A stretch of 64,000 bases of DNA from Sporomusa sphaeroides DSM 2875 (GCF_001941975.2 NZ_CP146991.1:807501-871500), one strand, 5' to 3'; positions 25,605 through 35,080 are shown, counted from the first letter of the stretch. The notes: generated from the letters alone by a model not told the origin. Translations and numbers: made by a program.

Positions 25605-25651
25605 TATAGCAAATTACTACAAAATGTAAGATGACATAATGCGACAGATGA

Positions 25652-25680
25652 TTGACTTAATTTGTCGAAAACCATACAAT
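25652..25680 (+). promoter_or_regulatory. Promoter of the sigma-54 activator gene
   Basis: TTGACT (25652-25657), a 17-base spacer and TACAAT (25675-25680). CGACA (25642) and TGTCG (25662) flank the -35 box as an inverted pair and could be an operator. Confidence 0.6.
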
Positions 25681-25792
25681 TATCATAAGGTGATGTTGCA
25701 GTCAAAGCTCAGGAGTGCTCTTTTTTTATTTAAGTTGTTTTCTGATTAGTGAAACAAATGTGGACTAAAACAGAGAAAAGGGAAGGGATGAT

Positions 25793-27469
25793 GTGAACAT
25801 TTCGCAAGATAATACTGTCAAGTTTTTTTTAAGTACAGAGGACGGAACCATCATTTATGCCCATCCGATGCTTCCACAAGAGGATTTTTCAGTGGGGTCA
25901 CCGATTTTTGCGATGCCGGATCAGGGAGAACAAGAGTTAGATACGACACTGGTTATAAAAGATGAGCAACATGGCGTCTTTGACTTGTACCGTTTGGATA
26001 ACCGCTATTTTAAAGGAATTATCGGGATTTTGCGCAAAGACAGGGTTCGAGAGAATGCCATTGGCCAGCTTGAGGAAGAGCATAGAGATTTGAAGGCCAT
26101 TTTTGAATCGTCGCATGATGGGATCGTGGTTGCAGATGGGACCGGGCTTTTTGTTCGCATCAACAATAGTTATCAGCAGATTACCGGTATTGCAAAAGAA
26201 AATATTATTGGTTCAACAGCTGCCGAGATCGTCAAAAAAGGAATTGTTTCCGACTCGGGTACGCTGGAAGTCTTAAAAACAGGTCAGCCATATACCATCC
26301 ACCAGACTTTCCGTTCCGGCAGGCAGAGTGTAGTGACGTCTACGCCGATTTTTGACGAGAATAACAATATCTTCCGGGTAGTGACCAATGTCCGTGACAT
26401 GACTGAGATTAACCGGCTGCGGGAAGAACTGGCCCAGTCCAAAGAAAAGCTGGATGAGTACACAAAAATCCTGGAGACCCTTACGGCAGAACAAAAACTG
26501 GCTCATAGCCTCGTGTTCCGGAGCAGAAAGATGTCGATAGTTACTGATGCTGCCCTGAAGTTTGCCAAAGTGGATGCCCCGCTCTTAATTGGCGGGGAAT
26601 CGGGAGTAGGTAAGGAAGTTATTGCCGATCTTGTGTATAAAAACAGCTCGCGCAGCAATGCCCGGTTTTTGAAGATTAATTGCGGTGCAATTCCGGAGAA
26701 TTTACTGGAATCAGAACTGTTTGGTTATGTCGGGGGAGCCTTCACGGGGGCTAAGCGGGATGGTGTGGCAGGTCTGTTTGAAACAGCTCACGGCGGCACA
26801 GTATTGCTGGATGAGATTGGTGAGCTGCCGCTGGCATTGCAGGTTAAGCTGCTCAGGTTTGTCCAGCAGCGTGAATTTTATCGTGTCGGCGGCAAAAAAT
26901 TAATCCAGGTTGATGTGCGGATTATTGCCGCCACCAACCGGGATTTGCAAGAGATGGTCAGCCAAAAACTGTTTCGCTCAGATTTGTTCTACCGGCTGAA
27001 TGTTCTTAAGATAACCATTCCGCCGCTCCGGGAGCGGGCAGAGGATATTATCCCGCTGGCAAACTTTTTCCTGGAGAAATATAATAAAAAATATTCGCTA
27101 AAAAAGCGGATTAGCGGTGAAGTATACCGGATTCTGACCAACTACACCTGGGTCGGGAATGTGCGTGAACTGGAAAACCTTGTTGAGCGGCTGGTAGTTA
27201 TATGTGAACGTGATGAAATTACGGGTGAATATCTGCCGGAAGAGCTAAGAAAGACTGTAGCCGGAGCCCCACCGGTTATTATACCGGGAGAAAGTAGTCA
27301 AAAAACCTATAAGGAAGCTAAAGAAGAATTCGAAAAGGAGTTCTTCCGGCAGGCAATAGCGAAATATAAGACTTCCCGGCGTGTAGCCGAACAATTAGCG
27401 GTGGACCATTCTACGGTAGTAAAAAAAGCGGCCAAATATGAGCTAAGCTTATCGCAAAAACCGGGGTAA
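25793..27469 (+). CDS. Sigma-54-dependent transcription activator (PAS-AAA+-HTH)
   Basis: 558 residues. An N-terminal domain of about 95 residues (VKFFLSTEDGTIIYAHPM, not recognised) may sense the effector. A PAS domain (about 100-205) and a coiled coil follow. The AAA+ domain has Walker A GESGVGKE (about 268), the sigma-54 contact loop GAFTGA (about 315), Walker B TVLLDEIGE and the arginine-finger region FRSDLFYRLNV. The HTH near the C-terminus (SRRVAEQLAVDHSTVVKKA) is TyrR-like rather than the common Fis type. It lies between two sigma-54 promoters with shared GGTG-N8-CACC sites and is the obvious regulator of both. GTG 25793 follows GGAAGGGA. Confidence 0.93.
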   Translation: MNISQDNTVKFFLSTEDGTIIYAHPMLPQEDFSVGSPIFAMPDQGEQELDTTLVIKDEQHGVFDLYRLDNRYFKGIIGILRKDRVRENAIGQLEEEHRDLKAIFESSHDGIVVADGTGLFVRINNSYQQITGIAKENIIGSTAAEIVKKGIVSDSGTLEVLKTGQPYTIHQTFRSGRQSVVTSTPIFDENNNIFRVVTNVRDMTEINRLREELAQSKEKLDEYTKILETLTAEQKLAHSLVFRSRKMSIVTDAALKFAKVDAPLLIGGESGVGKEVIADLVYKNSSRSNARFLKINCGAIPENLLESELFGYVGGAFTGAKRDGVAGLFETAHGGTVLLDEIGELPLALQVKLLRFVQQREFYRVGGKKLIQVDVRIIAATNRDLQEMVSQKLFRSDLFYRLNVLKITIPPLRERAEDIIPLANFFLEKYNKKYSLKKRISGEVYRILTNYTWVGNVRELENLVERLVVICERDEITGEYLPEELRKTVAGAPPVIIPGESSQKTYKEAKEEFEKEFFRQAIAKYKTSRRVAEQLAVDHSTVVKKAAKYELSLSQKPG

Positions 27470-27533
27470 AAATTAATTTAATAACTTAATGCTGAAATCT
27501 TCGTTTTGTTTGCAGAGTTGTGCGATGCTCAGA

Positions 27534-27584
27534 GGAAAAGCGGTGAATATTGTCACCAACGGTGACAATATTCACCGCTTTTTT
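27534..27584 (+). terminator. Perfect palindrome: terminator and double activator site
   Basis: A long perfect inverted repeat (about 20 bp, up to 24 bp with the flanking A/T run) with the loop AAC (27558-27560), followed by TTTTTT, so it looks like the terminator of the activator gene. Its two arms are themselves GGTG-N8-CACC sites (27542-27557 and 27561-27576), matching those before the CoA-transferase operon. Confidence 0.7.
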
Positions 27585-27614
27585 CGACAATATCTTCTGA
27601 AAATTTCAAAAAAT

Positions 27615-27630
27615 GGTGAATATTATCACC
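27615..27630. promoter_or_regulatory. Upstream activator site GGTGAATATTATCACC
   Basis: A 16-bp palindromic site of the GGTG-N8-CACC type, 69 bases before the -24 GG at 27684. This is exactly the distance seen at 21934/22003. It lies 54 and 73 bases from the two sites in the palindrome upstream. Confidence 0.7.
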
Positions 27631-27682
27631 GGAACCTGCTGATTGCAGGCTTGCGAAGCGCAAAGCGTTGGTTTTTGGGGGT

Positions 27683-27699
27683 TGGCATGGAAGTTGCAT
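27683..27699 (+). promoter_or_regulatory. Sigma-54 promoter of the MFS/abfD operon
   Basis: TTGGCATGGAAGTTGCATA matches the -24/-12 consensus almost perfectly: TGGCAT at 27683, TTGCAT at 27694, 10 bases between GG and GC. Confidence 0.87.
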
Positions 27700-27763
27700 A
27701 TTATAGTAATTGAAAACCTGATGGCGCCATCGGTTAAGCAGTAATAGCGAAAGGGGATATGTA

Positions 27764-29095
27764 ATGAGTCTGGTACAAACTGGAGCCAAAAAAATGTGGG
27801 GATACCGTCATGTTATCTTGATTGTTCTTTGGTTAGTCTACATCATCAACTATTTTGACCGAATCAGTGTGTTGACCTTCCTGCCGCTTATCAGGGCAGA
27901 TTTGGATTTATCCCATGAGCAAATAGGTTTTGCTGCCTCCATCTTCTTCTTTGCTTATGCAGTAGCGCAAGTGAGCGCCGGTTATTTGGCAGATAAAATC
28001 GGGTCAAAACGTGTAATGTATCTTGCGATTGTGGTATTCACCGCGGTTACCTTTGTCACCGGTTTGGTTCGCAACTACACTCAGTTTATTTTGCTGCGTT
28101 TAGGCTTGGGCTTAGGCGAAGGCCATCACTTTTCTCCGGCAAATAAAACTATTTCCGATTGGTTTCCCAAAAGTGAAAAGGGAAGGGCCACTGCGTTTTT
28201 CTCTACTACCTGGGCATTTGCTCCGGCCATTATTCCCGTATTGATAACCTATATTGCCGCGGCTATGGGCGGCAGTTGGCGTGAAATATTCTTTGTTTTG
28301 GCTATCCCCGGGCTTGTCGGCATAGCAATTCTGTGGTATTTCGTATCCGATAAGCCGGAAGAGATGCTGGCCAAAGGACGCTTATCCCAGGAAGAATATG
28401 ATTACATTAAATCAGGACTTGTTACTGCAGATGAAGATAATGTAAAAAAACTGGGTATCGGCGTTATCATCAAAGATCCCAGCCTGTGGCTCTACTCTTT
28501 GCAACTTTTCTGTTTGCTTGCAATCTATTGGGGCAGTACCTCGTGGATATCCTCTTTTCTCTTTGAACAACATGGTTTCAGTCTCAAAACCATGGGCTTG
28601 CTGGCATCATTACCGTATGCTGTTGCCATTATTTCCACAATGCTTGGCGGAACCTTGATGGACAAGGTGTTCCACCGTACCAAACCGGTAGCCCTGATTT
28701 CCTTCTTAGCTGCCATTCCCATTCTTATCTACATGGGGCAAATCCCTAAAGGCAGCACCAACCTGCTGATTCTGATGCTAATTCTCAATGGTTTCTTTGT
28801 TAATATGGTTTGGGGTGTAATCTATGCCTACCCGCAAATGCGTTATCCTAAAGAAGTAATTGGTTCGGCTGTTGGCTTGACCAATGGTCTTGGTCAATTA
28901 GGTGCATTTATATCGCCATTGGCTGCCGGTTATCTGGTACACAAGACTGCCGCCGGAATTTCTTATGACAATGTATTTCTCATGTTTGCCGGTTTCGCGG
29001 CTGTCGCGGCCCTGGTAACCTTCTTCCTGAAGGAAGAGCCATTTGTTATCAAAGAGGATGATGGTAACAAACAAGAGGCATCTGCTTCTTTATAA
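27764..29095 (+). CDS. MFS transporter, anion:cation symporter type
   Basis: A 443-residue membrane protein with 12 predicted helices. YIINYFDRISVLTFLPLIRADLDLS and GYLADKIGSKRVM are the ACS-family (sugar acid and hydroxy acid symporter) signatures. LGLGEGHHFSPANKTISDWFPKSEKGRA is the conserved helix 4-5 region. As first gene behind a sigma-54 promoter and ahead of abfD, it probably takes up the pathway's organic acid, perhaps 4-hydroxybutyrate or a precursor; the substrate cannot be read from sequence. Confidence 0.88.
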   Translation: MSLVQTGAKKMWGYRHVILIVLWLVYIINYFDRISVLTFLPLIRADLDLSHEQIGFAASIFFFAYAVAQVSAGYLADKIGSKRVMYLAIVVFTAVTFVTGLVRNYTQFILLRLGLGLGEGHHFSPANKTISDWFPKSEKGRATAFFSTTWAFAPAIIPVLITYIAAAMGGSWREIFFVLAIPGLVGIAILWYFVSDKPEEMLAKGRLSQEEYDYIKSGLVTADEDNVKKLGIGVIIKDPSLWLYSLQLFCLLAIYWGSTSWISSFLFEQHGFSLKTMGLLASLPYAVAIISTMLGGTLMDKVFHRTKPVALISFLAAIPILIYMGQIPKGSTNLLILMLILNGFFVNMVWGVIYAYPQMRYPKEVIGSAVGLTNGLGQLGAFISPLAAGYLVHKTAAGISYDNVFLMFAGFAAVAALVTFFLKEEPFVIKEDDGNKQEASASL

Positions 29096-29119
29096 AATTT
29101 ATAAAATGGGGGTAATAGT

Positions 29120-29887
29120 ATGAAATTTCCGAGTGCAGACCTAACAGGTAAGGTGGCAATAGTGACAGGTGGCAGCAAGGGTATCGGCTTGGGCATTGCT
29201 CAGGCGCTGGCTCAGGTAGGCGCTGATGTTGTCATTGTAAGCAGAAATCTGTCTGAAGGCGAGCAAGCTGCCAAAGAAATACAGGCATTAGGACGCAAAT
29301 CTATAGCTATATCCTGTGATGTGAGCTCTGTCAGCTCGGTTGACAACATGGTGCAGACAGCCGTAAACGCCTTTGGCAAAATTGATATTCTGGTAAATAA
29401 CGCCGGCATGAATATCCGCAAGCTGGCAGTCGATGTGGAAGAAGCGGATTGGGACAAAGTAATTGGCACCGATCTGAAAGGTGTCTTTCTGGTAGCGCAG
29501 CGTGTGGGTAAAGAGATGATTAAGCAACAGAGCGGTGGTAAGGTAATTAATGTTGCTTCCGTTATGGGGGTAATCGGCATGCCGTGGCTTGCAGCCTATT
29601 GCTCCAGCAAGGGGGGCGTTGTCCAGCTTACGAAGGTGCTGGCCTTAGAGTGGGCTCAATACAACATTAATGTCAATTGCCTGGCTCCGGCCTATATCCG
29701 TACCCCGATGACCGAAGGCTGGCTGAATGACGAAGCCAGACTGAAGCCGATCTTAGACAGCACGCCGCTGGGCAGAATCGGCACCCTCGAAGAGGTAGCC
29801 GGACCGGCTGTTTTCCTGAGTTCTGACTGGTCAAATTATGTAACCGGTCACACTCTGTTAGTTGACGGCGGGTGGGCGGCCAGGTAA
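29120..29887 (+). CDS. Short-chain dehydrogenase/reductase
   Basis: 255 residues of a classical SDR: TGGSKGIGLGIA cofactor motif, NNAGMN, active-site Ser in NVASVMG, YCSSKGG (Tyr-x3-Lys) and the C-terminal VTGHTLLVDGGW. It resembles the KduD/FabG group. The position between the transporter and abfD suggests oxidation or reduction of the imported hydroxy acid, but the substrate is unknown. The GSKGIG loop with Ser and no basic residue does not settle NAD against NADP. Confidence 0.88.
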   Translation: MKFPSADLTGKVAIVTGGSKGIGLGIAQALAQVGADVVIVSRNLSEGEQAAKEIQALGRKSIAISCDVSSVSSVDNMVQTAVNAFGKIDILVNNAGMNIRKLAVDVEEADWDKVIGTDLKGVFLVAQRVGKEMIKQQSGGKVINVASVMGVIGMPWLAAYCSSKGGVVQLTKVLALEWAQYNINVNCLAPAYIRTPMTEGWLNDEARLKPILDSTPLGRIGTLEEVAGPAVFLSSDWSNYVTGHTLLVDGGWAAR

Positions 29888-29945
29888 GCCGCCGGCTCTG
29901 CGCCGGATCAAATATAAATAACGAACGAAACAGGAGGGCAAACAC

Positions 29946-31400
29946 ATGAGAACAGGCAAAGAGTATATAGAAAGTCTAAAACAACGGAATATCAAAGTAT
30001 ATATCAAAGGCCAATTGCTTAAAAGTGAAGAGGTTGTCGACCATCCCTTTATCCGCGGGCATGTAAATTCAGCGGCGCTGACCTTTGATTTGGCCCATGA
30101 CCCGGCATACGAAGATTTGATGACCACCACCTCGCATCTTACCGGCAAAAAGATCAACCGGTTCACCCATATTCACCAAAGTGTGGATGATTTGCTGAAG
30201 AAAGTAAAAATGCTGCGGATGATTTCCCAAAAGACGGGAACCTGTTATCAGCGCTGCGTAGGCTTTGACGCCATCAACGCTCTCTATACCGTTACCTATG
30301 AAATGGATAAGAAACTAGGCACCGAATATCATGAACGCCTGAAAAAATACCTGATCAACTGGCAGGAAAATGACTTGATGGTAGCCGGCGCCATGACTGA
30401 TCCGAAAGGCGACCGCAGCCTGCGTCCCGGGCAACAGCCGGACCCGGATATGTTTGTCCGGATTGTTGAAAAAAATGACAAAGGCATTATTGTCCGCGGT
30501 GCTAAAGCCCATATGACCGGTATGGTCAATTCCCATGAAATGCTGATTATGCCGACAATGGGAATGGCGCCTGATGATAGCGATTATGCCGTATCATGCG
30601 CCATACCGGTAGATGCACCGGGAGTAATCCATATCTTTGGCCGCCAAACCAACGATGACCGCAAATGTGAAGGTGACATCGATCAAGGCAATGCCCGGTA
30701 TGGTATTGTTGGCGGCGAATGCCTGACTGTGCTGGAAGACGTCTTCGTACCCTGGGACAAGGTCTTTATGTGTGGGGAAACGGAATTTTCCGGTTTGCTG
30801 GTAGAGCGATTTGCCTGCTATCATCGTCAGAACTATGGTGGCTGCAAAGGCGGAGTTTCAGACGTGGTTATTGGTGCGGCAGCCGTCATGGCCGATATGA
30901 GCGGTTATGGCAAAGCCGGACATGTCAAAGAAAAAATCAATGAAATGATTCATTTGACAGAAAGCCTGTATGCTTGCTCCATTGCCTGCTCGGCGGAAGG
31001 AAAACCGACAGCCTCCGGCGGCTACTTTGTCGATCCGCTGTTGGCCAATGTGGGTAAACACAATGTCACCCGTCTGATTTATGATATTGACCGGCTGGCA
31101 CAGGACATCGGCGGCGGCCTGACTGCCACTTTGCCTTCAGAATCTGATTTGCGGCATCCAGAAATCGGGAAGTATGTGGATAAATATTTCAAAGGAGTAG
31201 CCGGTGTGTCGACAGAGGACAGAATGAGGGTGGCCCGGCTGATCGAGAATATGACAGGCGGTACTGCCCTGGTAGAGAGTATGCATGGCGCCGGTTCGCC
31301 GCAGGCACAAAAAGTTATGTATTCCAAGCTGGGCAACCTTGAACACAAAAAGAAATTAGCCCTGCATATTGCCGGGGTTGCTGCAAACAAAGATAAATAG
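29946..31400 (+). CDS. abfD: 4-Hydroxybutyryl-CoA dehydratase / vinylacetyl-CoA isomerase
   Basis: A 484-residue member of the 4-hydroxyphenylacetate 3-hydroxylase family. The [4Fe-4S] ligands of the C. aminobutyricum enzyme are all present: CYQRC (Cys100, Cys104), YHRQNYGGC (His293, Cys300). AMTDPKGDRSL, VVRGAKAHMTG and the C-terminal ESMHGAGSPQAQK also match. The radical enzyme uses FAD and the cluster to convert 4-hydroxybutyryl-CoA to crotonyl-CoA. Crotonyl-CoA can then be reduced (36016 with Etf) or hydrated and oxidised (35081, 34208, 32997), so this gene defines the pathway. Strong ribosome site AGGAGGG. Confidence 0.95.
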   Translation: MRTGKEYIESLKQRNIKVYIKGQLLKSEEVVDHPFIRGHVNSAALTFDLAHDPAYEDLMTTTSHLTGKKINRFTHIHQSVDDLLKKVKMLRMISQKTGTCYQRCVGFDAINALYTVTYEMDKKLGTEYHERLKKYLINWQENDLMVAGAMTDPKGDRSLRPGQQPDPDMFVRIVEKNDKGIIVRGAKAHMTGMVNSHEMLIMPTMGMAPDDSDYAVSCAIPVDAPGVIHIFGRQTNDDRKCEGDIDQGNARYGIVGGECLTVLEDVFVPWDKVFMCGETEFSGLLVERFACYHRQNYGGCKGGVSDVVIGAAAVMADMSGYGKAGHVKEKINEMIHLTESLYACSIACSAEGKPTASGGYFVDPLLANVGKHNVTRLIYDIDRLAQDIGGGLTATLPSESDLRHPEIGKYVDKYFKGVAGVSTEDRMRVARLIENMTGGTALVESMHGAGSPQAQKVMYSKLGNLEHKKKLALHIAGVAANKDK

Positions 31401-31413
31401 CAGGACAGGCAGC

Positions 31414-31707
31414 ATGAGGATAGGCGTCAAATTTTGCGGAAACTGCAATCCTCGCCTGGATATGCCGGAACTTTTCCAAGCACTGGCCGTAGAAGCAGCG
31501 GCAGAGGAAGTACACTTTGTCCGCTGGGATGACCCGGGTGGCTATGAAGTGTTGCTGGTTCTCAATAGCTGTCAGGTGGGTTGTGCAACCCTTCCGGAAT
31601 TCACCGGGCCACGTATTGCCGTGACCAGTGAAAGTGTCCGGAATTGGCCTGTCCGGGAGGAAGATTTACCTGCTGCTATACTGGATGCCATTCGGGATGC
31701 TCAGTAA
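31414..31707 (+). CDS. Small CGNCNPR-motif protein
   Basis: 97 residues. It starts MRIGVKFCGNCNPRLDM; later Cys residues lie in LNSCQVGCATLPEF. The CGxCNPR.D start recalls small proteins next to radical or Fe-S enzymes in anaerobes, but I know no assigned function. It sits 13 bases after abfD, so a role in dehydratase maturation, cluster delivery or reactivation is a reasonable guess. ATG 31414; the ribosome site (GGACAGG) is weak, suggesting coupling to abfD. Confidence 0.75.
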   Translation: MRIGVKFCGNCNPRLDMPELFQALAVEAAAEEVHFVRWDDPGGYEVLLVLNSCQVGCATLPEFTGPRIAVTSESVRNWPVREEDLPAAILDAIRDAQ

Positions 31708-31730
31708 TTGAATTAACAGAACAATAAAAT

Positions 31731-31753
31731 AGGGTGCAGCAACCACTGCACCC
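31731..31753. promoter_or_regulatory. Hairpin between small protein and CoA-transferase genes
   Basis: AGGGTGCAG (31731-31739) pairs with CTGCACCCT (31745-31753). No T-run follows, so it is more likely an mRNA processing or stability site than a terminator. It ends 11 bases before the next ribosome site. Confidence 0.45.
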
Positions 31754-31776
31754 TTAACCATACAGGAGTGGTGAAA

Positions 31777-32979
31777 ATGGCAGAAAAAAATTTGGCCGGA
31801 CTGCGGGTGCTGGATTTTACCCGCGTATTGGCCGGGCCCTATTTAACGCAAATGCTCAGGGATTTGGGAGCCGAAATCATTAAGGTTGAACAGCCGGGCA
31901 AGGGCGCTGATGAGCGGCAGATGTCCCCGATTGTCAACGGACAAAGCGGTTATTTTATGATGCTTAACCGGGGAAAAAAATCAATTGCCTTAAATTTAAA
32001 AGATCCCAAGGCCAAAGAAATTATCTTTAAGCTTGCCAAGCAGGCTGATATCATTACAGAAAATTTCAAGCCAGGTGTTATGGAATCGCTCGGGTTTTCC
32101 TATGAGGCTTTCAAAGCAGTAAAACCTGATATCATCATGTGTTCTATTTCCACCTTTGGTCAAAAAGGCCCGCTTTCGCAGCGGGCAGGTTATGATATTA
32201 TCGCTCAGGCCATGAGCGGTTTAATGTGGATGGCCGGTGATCCGGACCGCCGGCCGGCCCGCAGCGGTACTTCCATTGGTGACGTAAATGCCGGTTCTCA
32301 TGCCCTTGGCGCTATTTTAGCCGCCTTATATTATCGCGAAAAGACCGGTAAAGGACAGTATATCGATATTTCGCTGCGAGACTGCCTGAGTGCCATTATT
32401 GAAACGGCTATTCCCCGTTACACGATGAGTGGTGGCACAGATAAACCGGGCCGCTCGGGTCCGCACCATGCTACTATGGGTCCCTACGGCGTTTTTGACG
32501 CCGGACGGGAAAGATATATTGTCCTCGGAGCGCTCAATGAGGCAATATGGGCCAGGCTTTGTACCGCAATGAACCGGCCGGAGTATATTAATGATCCCAG
32601 GTTCAGCTCCACAACTCTCCGGGCGCAGAACTTAAACGAAACTGTGGCAATCATTGAAGAATGGCTGCAGGGTTTTGAAGATGTCAACGAAGCATTGGAC
32701 ATTTTAGAAGCCAGCAGCGTGCCGTCGGCTCCGGTGCTGGATATAGAACAATTGATGCAGGATCAGCAATTCCTGATGAGAGATATGATTGTAGAAGTCG
32801 AGGATCCCATTTTTGGCAAAGTAAAATTACCGGCAACGCCGATGCGCTTTTCCGGGACCAGTGTAATTAATAATGAGGCGCCTCCTTTGCTTGGCGGCAA
32901 TACTGAAGCCGTGCTGAAAGAGTATGCCGGGATGAGCGGGGAAGAAATAGCTGAACTGCGAGCCAGAAAAGTCATTTGA
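31777..32979 (+). CDS. Class III (CaiB/BaiF) CoA-transferase
   Basis: 400 residues. LRVLDFTRVLAGPYLTQMLRDLGAEIIKVEQP, NRGKKSIALNLKDP, DIITENFKPGVMESLG and GYDIIAQAMSGLM are the family signatures. SIGDVNAGSHALGAILAAL carries the catalytic Asp. These enzymes move CoA between carboxylic acids. The cluster therefore holds two unrelated CoA-transferases (see 22205), perhaps for different acids or for uptake and release. ATG 31777 has AGGAG 8 bases upstream, preferred over GTG 31768. Confidence 0.9.
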   Translation: MAEKNLAGLRVLDFTRVLAGPYLTQMLRDLGAEIIKVEQPGKGADERQMSPIVNGQSGYFMMLNRGKKSIALNLKDPKAKEIIFKLAKQADIITENFKPGVMESLGFSYEAFKAVKPDIIMCSISTFGQKGPLSQRAGYDIIAQAMSGLMWMAGDPDRRPARSGTSIGDVNAGSHALGAILAALYYREKTGKGQYIDISLRDCLSAIIETAIPRYTMSGGTDKPGRSGPHHATMGPYGVFDAGRERYIVLGALNEAIWARLCTAMNRPEYINDPRFSSTTLRAQNLNETVAIIEEWLQGFEDVNEALDILEASSVPSAPVLDIEQLMQDQQFLMRDMIVEVEDPIFGKVKLPATPMRFSGTSVINNEAPPLLGGNTEAVLKEYAGMSGEEIAELRARKVI

Positions 32980-32996
32980 TAAAGTGAGGTAATGAT

Positions 32997-34175
32997 ATGC
33001 GTGAAGTTGTAATTGTCGGAGCAAAGCGTACACCGATTGGTGATTTTCTTGGTAAGCTGAAAGGCGTAAACGCGGTTGAACTAGGAATAACGGCTGTAAA
33101 TGCAGCACTGGCTCAGGCGCAAATCAAACCGGCCCAAGTTGAGGAATTAGCCTGCGGCATGATTTATAAAGCAGGTGTCAAAGGAAATCCCGGCCGGCAG
33201 ATTCAGTTAAAATGCGGTATGCCGGCAGAAGGGTATGCCTATACCGTAGATCAGCAATGCGGCTCAGGGATGAAGGCTTTTGAATTAGCCAGTCAATCCA
33301 TCCTGCTGGGCAAAGCCGAAATTGCCGTTGCAGTCGGGGTTGAAAGCATGTCCCAGGCTCCTTACCTGTTAAAAGGAGCAAGAGAAGGGTACCGTATGGG
33401 GCCAAGCGATGTACAGGATTCTATGCTGTATGACGGACTAGTCTGCGCGATTATGGGTTATCATATGGGGCTTACGGCTGAAAACCTCGCAGAGCGCTAT
33501 AACATTACCCGGGCAGAGCAGGACGAATTGGCCCTCAACAGCCACCAAAGAGCGGTCACAGCCATTCAAAACGGAATTTTTAAGGATGAAATTGCACCTG
33601 TCACCATAGAGACTAAAAAAGGGGCAATGCTTGTTGACACCGATGAGCATCCTCGCGCCGATGTCACCTTAGAGAAACTGGCGTCTATGAAACCTGCCTT
33701 CAAAAAAGGAGGTACGGTCACCGCCGGCAACGCCTCCGGCGTAAATGACGGGGCAGCCGCTTTGGTACTTATGAGTGCGGAAAAAGCGCATGAGCTTGGA
33801 ATAAAGCCGCTGGCTAAACTACTCTCTACCGCAAGTGTGGGGGTTGAAGCTGAAATTATGGGTATAGGTCCTGCATATGCTGTGCCGAAGGCCATTAGTT
33901 ACGCCGGGCTCACGGCGTCAGACATCGGTTATTATGAACTGAACGAGGCATTTGCCGCCCAATTTTTGGCCGTAAACAGGGAGCTCAAACTGGATATGAG
34001 CAAAGTTAACGCCAATGGCTCAGGTATCGGTTTGGGGCATCCGGTAGGTTGTACCGCAGCCAGGATTATTGTATCGCTTATTTATGAGATGGGACGCAGA
34101 GGCGAACGGTATGGTCTGGCCTCCCTGTGTGTGGGCGGCGGCCCGGCGATAGCAACTGTTATTGAAAAGGTTTAA
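32997..34175 (+). CDS. Acetyl-CoA acetyltransferase (thiolase)
   Basis: A 392-residue thiolase. Active-site Cys in [12 protein letters not shown] (about residue 88), [11 protein letters not shown], the His of [14 protein letters not shown] and the second Cys of [11 protein letters not shown] are all present. It cleaves acetoacetyl-CoA to two acetyl-CoA, or runs in reverse. With 34208 and 35081 it completes the oxidative branch from crotonyl-CoA. Confidence 0.94.
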   Translation: MREVVIVGAKRTPIGDFLGKLKGVNAVELGITAVNAALAQAQIKPAQVEELACGMIYKAGVKGNPGRQIQLKCGMPAEGYAYTVDQQCGSGMKAFELASQSILLGKAEIAVAVGVESMSQAPYLLKGAREGYRMGPSDVQDSMLYDGLVCAIMGYHMGLTAENLAERYNITRAEQDELALNSHQRAVTAIQNGIFKDEIAPVTIETKKGAMLVDTDEHPRADVTLEKLASMKPAFKKGGTVTAGNASGVNDGAAALVLMSAEKAHELGIKPLAKLLSTASVGVEAEIMGIGPAYAVPKAISYAGLTASDIGYYELNEAFAAQFLAVNRELKLDMSKVNANGSGIGLGHPVGCTAARIIVSLIYEMGRRGERYGLASLCVGGGPAIATVIEKV

Positions 34176-34207
34176 CTGTATAGGATTGTGTGGAGGAGGA
34201 TATGCAT

Positions 34208-35062
34208 ATGGCCATTAAAAAGTTGTTGGTTATCGGAGCCGGTCAGATGGGCAGCGGTATTGCCCAGATAGCATCGACAGCAGGAATAGAAGTAATTATT
34301 AACGACATTAAGCTTGAATTTGTTGAACGCGGTCTTAAGGGAATTGAGAAAAATCTGAGCAAACTTGTGGAAAAGGGTAAACTGGCGGAAGCTGAAAAGC
34401 AGGAAATTATGGGCCGGATTAGTGGCAGTATTGATTTAAAAGCCAGTGCAGCCGATGTGGATTTCGCCATCGAAGCCGCTGTAGAAAACTTTGAAATCAA
34501 AAAGGGGATTTTTACTACCCTTGATGCGGTATGCCCTGCGCATACAATACTTGCCAGCAATACATCCTCGCTGCCGATAACACAAATTGCTGCCGTAACC
34601 AAGCGCCCGGACAAAGTTATTGGCATGCACTTCTTTAACCCGGTGCCTGTGATGCAGTTAGTGGAAATCATTATGGGCCTGGCTACTTCGAACGAGACTT
34701 ATGAAACCATCCGCGAGTTCGCGGTTACTCTGAAGAAATCACCGGTAAAAGTAGAAGACTTCCCGGGGTTTTGCGGCAACAGAATCATGGTTCCTATGAT
34801 TAATGAAGCGGTATATGCGCTCATGGAAGGCGTTGCCAGTGTAGAAGATATTGATAATGTAGCCAAATTAGGCTTTAACCACCCGATGGGACCGTTGGCG
34901 CTGGCGGATTTGATTGGTCTTGATACTATTTTGTATGTTATGGAAGTATTGTATAAAGGTTATGGTGACTCCAAATACAGACCCTGCCCGCTGCTGCGCA
35001 AGTATGTTGACGCCGGCTGGTTAGGACGCAAATCCGGCCGCGGCTTTTATACATACAACTAA
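34208..35062 (+). CDS. hbd: 3-Hydroxybutyryl-CoA dehydrogenase
   Basis: 284 residues. The N-terminal Rossmann site is LLVIGAGQMGSGIAQIAS. ASNTSSLPITQIA, GMHFFNPVPVMQLVEII (with catalytic His) and DFPGFCGNRIMVPMINEA follow; the C-terminal domain ends GWLGRKSGRGFYTYN. NAD-linked oxidation of 3-hydroxybutyryl-CoA to acetoacetyl-CoA. ATG 34208 has GGAGGAGGA at good spacing. ATG 34202 is close and the GTG at 34190 overlaps the ribosome site. Confidence 0.94.
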   Translation: MAIKKLLVIGAGQMGSGIAQIASTAGIEVIINDIKLEFVERGLKGIEKNLSKLVEKGKLAEAEKQEIMGRISGSIDLKASAADVDFAIEAAVENFEIKKGIFTTLDAVCPAHTILASNTSSLPITQIAAVTKRPDKVIGMHFFNPVPVMQLVEIIMGLATSNETYETIREFAVTLKKSPVKVEDFPGFCGNRIMVPMINEAVYALMEGVASVEDIDNVAKLGFNHPMGPLALADLIGLDTILYVMEVLYKGYGDSKYRPCPLLRKYVDAGWLGRKSGRGFYTYN

Positions 35063-35080
35063 AACGGAGGAGGTTCGTCC

